The notes below the pieces were generated by a model, which had not been told where the DNA came from, did not search any database, and saw only the letters and a list, made by a program, of their open reading frames with translations. A stretch of DNA of 64,000 nucleotides from NCBI GenBank assembly GCA_046497075.1, contig JAWOGF010000031.1, positions 1-64,000 on the forward strand. The letters run 5' to 3'. Position 1 is the stretch's first letter. Every line of letters starts with the position of its first letter. Positions 26,217 through 34,528 of the stretch are shown in pieces. Both the position numbers and the translations under genes were made by a program. The stretch comes from Saliniplasma sp046497075. GTDB taxonomy: Archaea > Thermoplasmatota > Thermoplasmata > Halarchaeoplasmatales > Halarchaeoplasmataceae.

Positions 26217-26699
26217 TCACTCTGCTTCAGCTTGTCTAGTTATCTTCTTCTTCTGGACACCTAATTCCATACCCGTTCTACCATTCGACTTTGTTCTCTG
26301 TCCTCTAACCTTTTGTCCAGTTTCATGGCGAATACCTTTATAACTACTGATCTTCTTCATCCTGTTAATGTCTTCCCTATGAGCATTATCTAGGGTAGCC
26401 CCAAATAGATGATCATTCTTTCCGGTTACTGGATCTCTTTTCCTATTTTTTATCCAGTCCGGAACTTCTTCAGAAAAATCATGGATATGGGTTTTTAACT
26501 TTTCTAATTCATTTTCATCTAACTTACCGATCTTGATCATTGGATCGATATCGCTAGATTTGACTATAGTTTCGGCTACCCTGGTACCTACACCTTTGAT
26601 CTGCCTTAAGGCGTATAATACAGGTTTCTCTCCATCTATGTCGGTATTCATCAATCGGACTATGTATTGGAAATCCTCATCGTATTCTTCATCTGCCAA
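26217..26699 (-). CDS. rps13: 30S ribosomal protein uS13
   Basis: 160 residues of uS13: FQYIVRLMNTDIDGEKPVLY, IKGVGTRVAETI (helix-hairpin-helix), SSYKGIRHETGQKVRGQRTK. It contacts 16S helix 41-42 and the P-site tRNA. The longest frame begins at 26795, but TTG 26699 is the convincing start: GGAGG lies 7 nt upstream and the product begins with the usual acidic ADEEYDEDF. First gene of the S13-S4-S11-D operon. Confidence 0.94.
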   Translation of the reverse strand: MADEEYDEDFQYIVRLMNTDIDGEKPVLYALRQIKGVGTRVAETIVKSSDIDPMIKIGKLDENELEKLKTHIHDFSEEVPDWIKNRKRDPVTGKNDHLFGATLDNAHREDINRMKKISSYKGIRHETGQKVRGQRTKSNGRTGMELGVQKKKITRQAEAE

Positions 26700-26942
26700 G
26701 ATACTTCCTCCATTTATATTTGGATTGGAGCAATTCGGTTTTGTGCTAAACAACAAGTTGTATAAAAGCGTTGTCCTCGTAACCCTGTTGAGCACGATAC
26801 CAAAAGTCGAAAGTTGATAAAAACTTATGGGTGAATACTTAAAGATCGATAGAATTTTCGTCCTTGATTAAACTCAACCAAAAAGACTTAAATATTTGTA
26901 GATCAATCTAATTTTGTAAGAAATTAAGGATGGGATGCCTTG

Positions 26943-27260
26943 ATGTGCAAATACGAATATAGTGATGGGAAATGCGCACATCCAAAAAATCTATCTTTGG
27001 ATTGTGTCGGAGAAGGAAATTGTGTTTATATCGGTGATGATAACGCTATTGAGGAGATTGAAAACGCACTATCTGAGAATATGAACAACAATCAAGAGCA
27101 TAGATGCCAAAATACTCAATGTGGCATTTACTGTGAAAAGTATAATAGGTTTTACTGTGCGGGTAAAGATAATTGTGAAAGCAAAGAGGAGTATATGGAC
27201 CATATGAAGACATATGGTGGTATAGATATTGGAGATTCTCAGGATAGGGTCAATTACTAA
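26943..27260 (+). CDS. Small cysteine-rich protein with a duplicated motif
   Basis: 105 residues with 11 cysteines in two similar halves: CKYEYSDGKCAHPKNLS...DCVGEGNC and CQNTQCGIYCEKYNRFYCAGKDNC. The spacing suggests a duplicated metal-binding (zinc or Fe-S) motif, joined by an acidic helical linker. No signal peptide, so probably cytoplasmic. Start ATG 26943 (TTG 26940 adjacent). Divergent from rps13 and convergent with the GPN GTPase. Family not recognised. Confidence 0.7.
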   Translation: MCKYEYSDGKCAHPKNLSLDCVGEGNCVYIGDDNAIEEIENALSENMNNNQEHRCQNTQCGIYCEKYNRFYCAGKDNCESKEEYMDHMKTYGGIDIGDSQDRVNY

Positions 27261-27264
27261 ATTA

Positions 27265-28023
27265 CTAAGTTTCTAGATCCTCTCCTCCAAAGAGCGAATT
27301 TTGGACGGCAGTATAAATTTCCTCCAATCCGGAAGGTTCAGCTGAGGATATAGCTGGAATCTCTCTCTGGAGACCTAGATTCTGAATACTCTTTATTAGC
27401 TCAAGAGCTACTTGTGTTTCAGAAGTCCCCTCTTCTCTAAGAGCAGTGTCTAGTTCCCAGTGATTTTTACCCCATTCCTGTATCATCTCAATATCTTCTT
27501 TTGATAACATGTCTGCTTTAGATATTATTGGGAAGAATGGTACGTCAAATCTGAATTGGGAACTTCCAGCGAGTAAAAGCAATGATACGAAACCAGTAGG
27601 TTGTTTGGATAATACCGGATCGAATAAGAATGTTATAAATGACCTATCCCCTAAGGTTCTAACCATCTCCCTGCTAGACTGTCTAAAGGTGAACAATTCC
27701 ATCTGGCCTGGAGTATCAATGAGAAAGTAATGGCAATCATATTCATCCATCACATTTTTGATTTCTAGAGCATTCATGGCAATCATGTCAGCACACGCTA
27801 TCTGTGCCCCATTAGGACCTAGATCGTGTTCTTCCATAACCTCTTTTATGGATACCCAATCTCTTATATCAATATCCACTTCATAAGGCAATCTTTCTGC
27901 ACCTGGATCGAGATTGATTACTACAGATTTATATCCTTGTCTATCCATCCATAATTTAAATTCTCTCGTCAATGTTGTCTTTCCAGAGCCAGCCGTTCCA
28001 ATAAAGTACAGATTTACAGGCAT
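27265..28023 (-). CDS. GPN-loop GTPase
   Basis: 252 residues. Walker A GTAGSGKTT (9-17), the signature GPN insert at G69-P70-N71 (LGPNGA), the DTPGQMELFTFR switch II and ISKADML (G4) identify the archaeal homologue of eukaryotic Gpn1-3, homodimeric GTPases linked to RNA polymerase assembly. That link is known in eukaryotes; in archaea the role is inferred and made plausible by the nearby rpoD operon. The stop is 4 nt from the convergent cysteine-rich gene. Confidence 0.93.
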   Translation of the reverse strand: MPVNLYFIGTAGSGKTTLTREFKLWMDRQGYKSVVINLDPGAERLPYEVDIDIRDWVSIKEVMEEHDLGPNGAQIACADMIAMNALEIKNVMDEYDCHYFLIDTPGQMELFTFRQSSREMVRTLGDRSFITFLFDPVLSKQPTGFVSLLLLAGSSQFRFDVPFFPIISKADMLSKEDIEMIQEWGKNHWELDTALREEGTSETQVALELIKSIQNLGLQREIPAISSAEPSGLEEIYTAVQNSLFGGEDLET

Positions 28024-28060
28024 GGTTAGGGATTTACCGATTCTGCAATAAATCTTTTGG

Positions 28061-28609
28061 CTAACCGGGTAAAGTTGTCATCAATACTGTAAGTTCTTCA
28101 TCGTCCCCGCCTTCCTTCTTTTCTATTTCTCGGAGTTTTTCACGGGTTTCCTTAAATATCTCCCGTAGTTCGTCTATAGCTTCTTTTGAAAAAGGTATGG
28201 TTTCTGTAGCGACCCATCCGACTTCGTAATCTATCCTTTTACAATTTTGTATATATCTTATACCTTTGTTTACCATACCCTTAACCGTACCTAATGCAGC
28301 TAGCTTATAATTTTTCTTCTCATCCAATTCAAGGTCGTCCCATACCTCATAAGAATCTAGCCACTCCTCTTCTACGGCGTAATATCTAGACACTAAATTA
28401 CCGTGAGTTTCTTCCCTGCTTATATGTATTAAACCAGAGTCTAGAAGCTTATGTACATGGTGATGGACCGTTTGTGGTGTAAGGTCAAGTTTCTTCGCTA
28501 ATTCACTTATAGTTCTTTCCTTTTCCAAAAGAAGTGCCATCACTTGTAATCTAGAAGCATTTGATAAAACTTTTATTTGATTAACAGTGGGTTTTAAATC
28601 ATCGGCCAT
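28061..28609 (-). CDS. ArsR-family winged-helix transcriptional regulator
   Basis: 182 residues. Residues 10-75 give a classic ArsR-type HTH: VLSNASRLQVMALLLEKERT, ISELAKKLDLTPQTVHHHVHKL, ISREETHGNLVSRYYAVEE (wing). The C-terminal 100 residues are helical (KREKLREIEKKEGG-like) and may dimerise or sense a ligand; no metal-site cysteines are evident. AAAGGTGTC precedes the ATG. The intergenic AACGTTA inverted repeat about 100 nt upstream is a candidate operator. The regulated genes are unknown. Confidence 0.85.
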   Translation of the reverse strand: MADDLKPTVNQIKVLSNASRLQVMALLLEKERTISELAKKLDLTPQTVHHHVHKLLDSGLIHISREETHGNLVSRYYAVEEEWLDSYEVWDDLELDEKKNYKLAALGTVKGMVNKGIRYIQNCKRIDYEVGWVATETIPFSKEAIDELREIFKETREKLREIEKKEGGDDEELTVLMTTLPG

Positions 28610-28707
28610 ATCGACACCTTTAGAACTTATCTAATCGATACAATATATCCGAAATATTTAAATATTACCCCCTTTAATAGACTATATACACAATAAGACG
28701 GTATCGA

Positions 28708-28732
28708 AACGTTAGTAATTAAGTATAACGTT
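28708..28732. promoter_or_regulatory. Inverted repeat AACGTTA-N11-TAACGTT, candidate operator
   Basis: A perfect 7-bp inverted repeat at 28708-28714 and 28726-28732, extended by AGTAA/TTACT. It lies about 20 nt downstream of an ACTATATAC TATA-like box (28681-28689), so it would overlap the start site of a rightward transcript reading the small ORF at 28769. Binding by the adjacent ArsR-like protein is an inference. Confidence 0.55.
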
Positions 28733-28768
28733 ACTTTAAACTACTACCGTCCAAACAAGGTGATAAAA

Positions 28769-28846
28769 ATGTTAAAAAGAAAAGGATTAGAAAAAGACAA
28801 TAAGTGGGCGAACTGGTCTCTAGAATTGTCTAGGAATCAGATATAA
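28769..28846 (+). CDS. Candidate 25-residue small protein
   Basis: ATG at 28769 is preceded by AAGGTGAT at good spacing and opens a 25-codon frame: MLKRKGLEKDNKWANW, then SLELSRNQI. A TATA-like box and inverted-repeat operator lie upstream. The peptide is basic with two tryptophans. No family is recognised; the strong ribosome-binding site is the main evidence. The first arm of the 11-bp inverted repeat falls inside this frame and encodes the Lys-Trp-Ala. Confidence 0.4.
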   Translation: MLKRKGLEKDNKWANWSLELSRNQI

Positions 28847-28890
28847 ACTAGAACTAGCTACTTAGATCACAATACCTACTCGCCCACTTA
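28801..28890. repeat. 11-bp inverted repeat bounding a 90-nt segment
   Basis: TAAGTGGGCGA (28801-28811) is a perfect inverted copy of TCGCCCACTTA (28880-28890). Between them CTAGA/TCTAG (around 28820-28834) makes a smaller hairpin. It could be a structured RNA or terminator shared by the two converging small ORFs. It is not a tRNA: there is no T-arm motif. Confidence 0.6.
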
Positions 28891-28937
28891 AAACCCATTC
28901 CATAAGTTTTTAATTTGATACTGTTCTCAGTACTCAT
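28854..28937 (-). CDS. Candidate 27-residue small protein, convergent to the previous one
   Basis: On the minus strand GAGGTGAT lies about 10 nt before ATG 28937 (or overlaps ATG 28949). The frame reads MSTENSIKLKTYGMGFKWAS, then RYCDLSS. It shares Lys-Trp-Ala with the plus-strand small ORF because both read an arm of the same inverted repeat in equivalent frames. Unrecognised; support is the strong ribosome-binding site and this symmetry. Confidence 0.35.
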   Translation of the reverse strand: MSTENSIKLKTYGMGFKWASRYCDLSS

Positions 28938-29091
28938 AGGGCTAATCATCACCTCAAGTTCATCATTTATTTTTCATCATCGAACAGTTATTATCGATAT
29001 ACATAGACTCGTCTTAATATATTTTTCTTAAAGGTATTCAACCCAAAAATATAATTCCTATATCTACATACTAATGATGAGGTAATTAGCT

Positions 29092-31407
29092 ATGCAGATT
29101 CCTGCTGGTAAAACTATTCGAAGTGAATTCGGTGGAGAAGGGATACTTGAAGAGTTGATAGATGTTATAATTGATAAAAAGATAGACGGTTATCTAAAAT
29201 CCGGTCTAACTGAAGGCGAAACTAGAAGAGAGGGTATTCTATTTTTTAAAAATGGGAATATCGTAGCCGGGATGCATAAAGGAGAAGAAAAAATTGCCGG
29301 AAAAAAGTCCATCCGTAAGGTCTCCCAAGATTCTACTAACCCAGACTGCTTAATTGAGATACATTCTTATTCGTATGGCTCATCTTCTATCAGTTTGAAA
29401 CATGTATTATCTAATTTTACCGAAGAGGTGGAGATAGAAGAGGATCTTAATCTTAAATTGGAAATCGATAGGGGTAAGAGAGAGAGATCAAAAAAGAGAA
29501 CTAAAGAGGAAGAGAGAAAAGAACTAGAAAGAGCAGATTTTGATATACCTGAGGAATCCATAGATGAGGACTCCATAGATATTCAGATAGGTGAAATTGG
29601 AACTTACGAAGATGTTAGTCACCCTTCTCAAATGACTGAAGGCGAGGATATCGTTGAAAGGGCAGAAAAAAAAGTAAAAGATATCCGAGAAGGGCGTTTA
29701 AAAGAAGACTTAGAGATAGCTAGGGATGAGATAAAGGATAAAAGAAGGAGATTAAGGGAGAAGGAAAGGGCGTTAAGTCAAAGGTCAGAACAACTTAAAG
29801 AGAAAGAAAAAGAACTGAAAGATAAAGCCAATAAATTGAAAGAAAGAAGAGACAAAGTAAAGAACATCTGGCAGAGGATGAAAAATGAAAGTAAAAAAGC
29901 AATGAAGGCCAGGAAAGAATTGGAAGAGAAGATAAGTGAACAGATAAGCAGGGAAGAGGAACTTGTGGAGAAAGAGAGAGAATTAAGGAATCTAGAAGAG
30001 GAATTGGAGGAATGGGAAGAGGATATGAAATCGAGGTCATCAAAACTTGGGACTATGGAGGAAGAATTGAGTAACTGGGAAAGGGATTTAAAACAGAAAG
30101 AAGAGAGACTAGATTGGATGGAAGAGGATATAGAAGAGAGAGAAGAGAATGTTTACGATAAAGATCAGGAATTAGAAGAGTTTGAAGGATCATTGAAGAA
30201 AAAAGAAAAGGACCTTGACGAAAAAGAAAGCCAGCTAAATAAAGTCAAGGATAGCATCGATAAGAGAAAAAAAGAACTAGATTTGAAGGAAGATGAGATC
30301 GAGATGAGGGAGGAAAGGATCGAGGAAAAAGAAGAGAAACTCGAAAAGGATAGGGAGAAGATAGACGAACTGAAACAGGGACTAAAATCTGATCGAGAAT
30401 CTGTAAGGAACATGAAGAAAGAATTGAGGAATAGAGAAAAGGAGTTAGAACAGAAAGAAGAAGAATTAGAGAGTCGCGAGGAGGAATTGGATAAAAGAGA
30501 AAAGGAACTCAATGAAAAAAGTGAGAAACTAGACGACAGGTCCATAACATTGAATGAAAGAGATATAGAACTATCAAAAAGAGAAAATGATTTAGACGAT
30601 AGAGCGGATAAGATAATGAGAGCTAAAGAGGATTTAGATGAGAGGGAAGAAAAACTAGATGATCTTGAAACAAAGTTAGAAACTAAAAAGACAAGATTAG
30701 ACAACAGAGATGAAAAACTCGAAAAAAGAGAAAAAGAGATAGAAAAAGAGTTGGAAGGACGTAAAGCAGAGTTAAGGGAAAAAGAAACCGAAGTAAAGGA
30801 TTTGAAAAAATCTTTGAACGGGAAGAAAGGGGCTTTACAGAAAAAAGAGAATAGGTTAGATGAAAGGGAAGAGGAGATAACTGAAAAAGAAGAAGAACTA
30901 GATATCAGACATGAAGAGATCAAAGAGAAAGAAAAAGAACTAAAGGAACTTCAGAATAAATTAAATGAAAGAGAGGACGAAATAGAAAAGGAACGGGAGG
31001 ACTTAGAGGAACAAAGAAATAAAATGAACGAAGAGATGCAAGAAAAAGAGGAAGAACTAGAACAGGAAAGAGCTGAACTAGATGATAAGAGATCAGAACT
31101 CGAGGAGAAGGGGGAGAAGATCAAACAGAAACTCTCTGAGATAATGGATGAAAAAGAAGAAGTAGAGGAACGAAAAGAATTTTTGGGCCAAAGAGAAGAC
31201 GAGGTAGAGAGTAGAGAAGAAACGGTGGATCAACGGGAAGAACGGTTAGATGAACTAGAAGAGGAACTAAAAGACAAGGAAGAGAGGCTAGAGAAGAAAG
31301 AGAAGTCCTTAGAAAAAAGAGAAAAACAGATAGACGAGAAAGAAACGACTCTACGGGATAAAGAGGATTCTCTAAAAGAGATTCGAGCGGGGTTAGAAGA
31401 GATTTAG
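29092..31407 (+). CDS. Very long charged coiled-coil protein with small N-terminal domain
   Basis: 771 residues. Residues 1-130 form a compact domain (GEGILEELIDVIIDKKIDGYL, REGILFFKNGNIVAGMHKGEE) that resembles DUF4388/PATAN-type domains by eye. From about 175 to the end the protein is continuous Lys/Glu/Arg-rich coiled coil with repeating LxxREEELxxKEKEL-like heptads. There is no Walker A, hinge or transmembrane segment, so it is not an SMC/Rad50 ATPase. A structural, cytoskeletal or scaffolding role is a guess. ATG 29092 follows GATGAGGTAATTAG, with GAGGT as Shine-Dalgarno. Confidence 0.8.
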   Translation: MQIPAGKTIRSEFGGEGILEELIDVIIDKKIDGYLKSGLTEGETRREGILFFKNGNIVAGMHKGEEKIAGKKSIRKVSQDSTNPDCLIEIHSYSYGSSSISLKHVLSNFTEEVEIEEDLNLKLEIDRGKRERSKKRTKEEERKELERADFDIPEESIDEDSIDIQIGEIGTYEDVSHPSQMTEGEDIVERAEKKVKDIREGRLKEDLEIARDEIKDKRRRLREKERALSQRSEQLKEKEKELKDKANKLKERRDKVKNIWQRMKNESKKAMKARKELEEKISEQISREEELVEKERELRNLEEELEEWEEDMKSRSSKLGTMEEELSNWERDLKQKEERLDWMEEDIEEREENVYDKDQELEEFEGSLKKKEKDLDEKESQLNKVKDSIDKRKKELDLKEDEIEMREERIEEKEEKLEKDREKIDELKQGLKSDRESVRNMKKELRNREKELEQKEEELESREEELDKREKELNEKSEKLDDRSITLNERDIELSKRENDLDDRADKIMRAKEDLDEREEKLDDLETKLETKKTRLDNRDEKLEKREKEIEKELEGRKAELREKETEVKDLKKSLNGKKGALQKKENRLDEREEEITEKEEELDIRHEEIKEKEKELKELQNKLNEREDEIEKEREDLEEQRNKMNEEMQEKEEELEQERAELDDKRSELEEKGEKIKQKLSEIMDEKEEVEERKEFLGQREDEVESREETVDQREERLDELEEELKDKEERLEKKEKSLEKREKQIDEKETTLRDKEDSLKEIRAGLEEI

Positions 31408-31444
31408 AGATCTAATAAATATCTAATAATTTTGTTAGTTTCGT

Positions 31445-32599
31445 TCAAAGATCTTCAACTACTTTCTTGATCCTCTCTAAAGCTTCTTTTATATTTTCTG
31501 AGGATGTAGCGAAGGACATCCTTAGATGGTTCTCACCTTCATCCCCAAAGGCGGACCCTGGTGTGGTAGCGACCTTTGCTTCCTTTAAAAGATGAAGAGC
31601 TAATTCCATGCTATCCATATCGAGGTCGAATCTAGGGAAAGTGTAAAATGTAGAGTTCGGTTTTCTGCAGTAGAATCCATCTATGTCATTCAAGCCATCT
31701 ACGATGATCTCACGGCGTTTTTTGTAGGTCTGTAACATTTCATTTATAGCTTTATCTCCATCTTTCAGGGCTGCGATACCGGCTTTCTGTGCAAATGATG
31801 TAGCACAGGTGATAGAATGTGTTTGTATCTTAACTATATTTTCAAGCAGGTCTTCATGTGTTAGAAGCCACCCCAATCTCCATCCTGTCATAGCATAAGA
31901 CTTTGAAAATCCGCTTATAGTTATAGTTCTTTCTCTCATGCCATCGAATGACCCTATCGATGTATGTTCTCCTTCAAATATCAGGTTTTCATAAACTTCG
32001 TCGCTAACAACTGTAAGGTCGTTATCTACAGCGATGTCAGCGATGGCTTTCAGATCCTTTTTTGGGATAGTCATCCCTGTTGGGTTAGATGGAGTATTCA
32101 GGATGATGAGTTCAGCTCTCGAAGAGATCTTTTTATTTAAAGTTTCTATATCCAGTGAATAATCTTCCTCCTCGATCAAAGGAAGCCTTCTAGGTATACC
32201 ATCTGCAAATTTGACCATAGGCGCGTAGGAAACCCAACTAGGATCTGTGATTATTGCCTCAGCTCCATCATCTAGATGAGCTAAAATCGACATGAACAAC
32301 GCCTGTTTTGTAGGTGTGACCAGGACGTTCTCTTTTTTAAAGTCTAGATTATTAAAGTTTCTACCTCTCTCAGCGATGACTTCTCTTAATTCTGGTATGC
32401 CCTGGGGCGTCGTGTAATGGGTGAAACCTTCTTTCATAGCTTCATAAGCTGCTTCGATTATAAAATCTGGTGTATTAAAGTCTGGTTCTCCCACTGCAAG
32501 AGATATGATATCTCTCCCATCGGCCTCCATACTCGTAGCAAGCTTAGATATCCTCATGGTTTCGGAGAAACTCACATCTAACATCCTTTTAACGGTCAT
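31445..32599 (-). CDS. PLP-dependent class I/II aminotransferase (aspartate aminotransferase-like)
   Basis: 384 residues of fold-type I aminotransferase: SLAVGEPDFNTPDFI, GFTHYTTPQGIPELRE, LNTPSNPTGM (substrate/PLP Asn), VVSDEVYENL (PLP Asp and Tyr) and SGFSKSYAMTGWRLGW with the Schiff-base lysine at K233; the C-terminal HLRMSFA arginine binds the substrate carboxylate. Probably aspartate or aromatic amino-acid transamination; specificity is not certain. It starts 5 nt after the argF stop in the same direction, so they are likely cotranscribed for amino-acid synthesis. Confidence 0.92.
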   Translation of the reverse strand: MTVKRMLDVSFSETMRISKLATSMEADGRDIISLAVGEPDFNTPDFIIEAAYEAMKEGFTHYTTPQGIPELREVIAERGRNFNNLDFKKENVLVTPTKQALFMSILAHLDDGAEAIITDPSWVSYAPMVKFADGIPRRLPLIEEEDYSLDIETLNKKISSRAELIILNTPSNPTGMTIPKKDLKAIADIAVDNDLTVVSDEVYENLIFEGEHTSIGSFDGMRERTITISGFSKSYAMTGWRLGWLLTHEDLLENIVKIQTHSITCATSFAQKAGIAALKDGDKAINEMLQTYKKRREIIVDGLNDIDGFYCRKPNSTFYTFPRFDLDMDSMELALHLLKEAKVATTPGSAFGDEGENHLRMSFATSSENIKEALERIKKVVEDL

Positions 32600-32604
32600 A
32601 TGGT

Positions 32605-33519
32605 TTACCCCATAAGTTCGGCCATGATAGCTTTTTGAGCGTGTAATCTGTTTTCAGCTTGATCGAATACAACTGAATGCTCACCATCGATTACTTCATC
32701 TGTGATCTCAACACCTCGATGTGCTGGTAAACAATGCATGATTATAACATCATCTTTTGCTTTACCGACCAAAGACCCGTTGACCTGATAATCTTTGAAA
32801 TCGTTCATCCTTTCTTCTTTTTCTTCCTCATCACCCATAGATATCCAAACATCGGTATAGATCACATCTGCATTTTCTACAGATGACGCAGGATCGTGAG
32901 ATACATCGATACTAGCTTCAGTTTCTTTTCCGATGGTTTTAGCCTTCTCTACATATTTCTCCATGGGTTCATAACCTTCAGGTGTGCAGGCAACTATATC
33001 CATCCCGACCACAGCAGCACCTAATAACAAAGAGTGGCAGACGTTATTACCGTCTCCAATATAGACTATTTTTCTATCGAAATCATCTTTATGCTCACGA
33101 ATGGTCATCAAGTCGGCCATAATCTGGCAGGGGTGTTCTAAATCATCGAGACCGCTTATGACCGGTATTGTAGAGTTTTCAGCCAATTCAACCATCATAT
33201 CATGTTCAAAAGCTCTATACATTATACCGTCAACATACCGGGATAGCACCTTTGCTGTGTCCGCGATGGTTTCCCCACGGCCTATTTGAAGATCTTTAGG
33301 GCTTAAATAAAGTGCATGCCCTCCAAGTTGTGTCATACCTACTTCAAAAGAGATACGAGTACGAGTACTTGGTTTTTCAAATATCATCCCTAAACTTTTG
33401 CCTTTAAGTGGATGATATGGCTCACCATTCTTGAATTTCTTCTTTATCTCCCCACCGATACGCAGTATTTCTTGAAGTCTGTCTTTAAAATCCAATATTG
33501 ATATGAAGTCTTTTGCCAT
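32605..33519 (-). CDS. argF: Ornithine carbamoyltransferase
   Basis: 304 residues, family length. Carbamoyl-phosphate motif FEKPSTRTRISFEVGM (STRTR), ALYLSPKDLQIGRGE, DDLEHPCQIMADLMT, and ornithine loop motif HCLPAHRG are all present. It makes citrulline from ornithine and carbamoyl phosphate in arginine synthesis, or the reverse in arginine deimination. HCLPAHRG separates it from aspartate carbamoyltransferase. Upstream of, and close to, the aminotransferase. Confidence 0.96.
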   Translation of the reverse strand: MAKDFISILDFKDRLQEILRIGGEIKKKFKNGEPYHPLKGKSLGMIFEKPSTRTRISFEVGMTQLGGHALYLSPKDLQIGRGETIADTAKVLSRYVDGIMYRAFEHDMMVELAENSTIPVISGLDDLEHPCQIMADLMTIREHKDDFDRKIVYIGDGNNVCHSLLLGAAVVGMDIVACTPEGYEPMEKYVEKAKTIGKETEASIDVSHDPASSVENADVIYTDVWISMGDEEEKEERMNDFKDYQVNGSLVGKAKDDVIIMHCLPAHRGVEITDEVIDGEHSVVFDQAENRLHAQKAIMAELMG

Positions 33520-33577
33520 GATATCTAATCTGCTATAGTTAAGGTATATTAAAAAGTGTTGGAAGTTTCATATGTTT

Positions 33578-34483
33578 TTAGGTGTATTCCCCGTTAGTAA
33601 GTTTCTCCATCATATCGATATAAAGTTCACTTGTTTGTTCAACCATATCTTCAGGCAACGGCGGTATACTGGGTTCTTCCTCGTTCTTTTCTCTAGCTTC
33701 TATTATTGCTTTATAATAACCTATATCTCTGTAGTATTGTTTTACGAATTCTTTACTTTTCTGGATAAAATTACCTTCCTTATATTCTTCCATGTCCCAG
33801 AACTTATCTTCATCTGCAGTGCCAAATGTATCGACGAGCATGATCTTCCTATCCTCATCCATAGCGAATTCCTTTTTACCATCGACGTGTAAAAGTCCGT
33901 TCTTCTCTACATTGTTTTCAATGAATCCATCTATTTTTAATGTGAGTTTCTTTATCTCTTCGAACTCGTCTTCAGTCAATCCTGAGACTTCAAGAGCCTC
34001 CTCTTTCGTCAATATCTTATCATATTCTTCAAGTTTTGTCGTGACTTCAAAGCAAGGTTCAGGTAAATGTTCCCCGTATTCCGGTCTTTCATCGAAACCA
34101 AATTCATTATAATCTACTTTGCCATTTTCAATCCTATCATAAAGGGACCCGGCTACAAAATATCTGCAGATGAATTCTAAAGGAATTAAATAATTAGTAG
34201 TACTCTCATCGATCCTTTTATAATCAGAGATCACATCTATCTTTTTAACTACCATACTGTTTTTTTCTGACATCTCAATAAAGTGTGTTGTTATCCCTAA
34301 CTCTTCTTCCACTTTTTCAAACCAGTATGTGGAAGTTTTACAGAGTGTTTCTCCTTTCCTAGGTATATCGTTGGGTACTATCTTATCGAAAACTGACACA
34401 TTATCAGTAAAAAAGAAACTCAATTGATCTTCCTCGATTTCATAGACTTCTTTCACTTTACCTTTCCGTATCAGTTTTTTCAT
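33578..34483 (-). CDS. purC: SAICAR synthetase (phosphoribosylaminoimidazole-succinocarboxamide synthase)
   Basis: 301 residues. The KLIRKGKVKEVYEIEEDQLSF start, SVFDKIVPNDIPRKG, PLEFICRYFVAGSLYDR and LVDTFGTADEDKFW (metal/ATP site) identify PurC, which ligates aspartate to CAIR in purine synthesis. The length exceeds the compact 240-residue bacterial form, as in the longer archaeal/bacterial subgroup. ATG 34483 has GGGTG 6 nt upstream; GTG 34492 is an alternative. purQ occurs separately at 46923. Confidence 0.93.
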   Translation of the reverse strand: MKKLIRKGKVKEVYEIEEDQLSFFFTDNVSVFDKIVPNDIPRKGETLCKTSTYWFEKVEEELGITTHFIEMSEKNSMVVKKIDVISDYKRIDESTTNYLIPLEFICRYFVAGSLYDRIENGKVDYNEFGFDERPEYGEHLPEPCFEVTTKLEEYDKILTKEEALEVSGLTEDEFEEIKKLTLKIDGFIENNVEKNGLLHVDGKKEFAMDEDRKIMLVDTFGTADEDKFWDMEEYKEGNFIQKSKEFVKQYYRDIGYYKAIIEAREKNEEEPSIPPLPEDMVEQTSELYIDMMEKLTNGEYT

Positions 34484-34528
34484 GTAGAGCACCCAATAGA
34501 ATCCGATTTTTCAGATAAGGGTGGATAT

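Noticed and set aside
26700..26795. 32-residue N-terminal extension of uS13
   Set aside because: TTG 26699 has GGAGG at ideal spacing and matches the family start; the extension contains promoter-like AT sequence.
28769..28846. Tryptophan attenuator leader peptide, because of two Trp codons next to a stem
   Set aside because: No tryptophan genes follow, and the next gene is about 245 nt away with its own ribosome-binding site.
28801..28890. An unusual tRNA gene, because 7 bp of acceptor-like pairing bound the segment
   Set aside because: No T-arm consensus, no D-arm and no plausible anticodon arm in register.
30165..30923. Long Ser/Phe-rich antisense ORF inside the coiled-coil gene
   Set aside because: It is the complement of Lys/Glu codons; low complexity, no ribosome-binding site, and fully explained by the sense gene.
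29092..31407. SMC/Rad50-type chromosome segregation ATPase
   Set aside because: No Walker A, Walker B, signature motif or hinge; only the coiled coil is shared.
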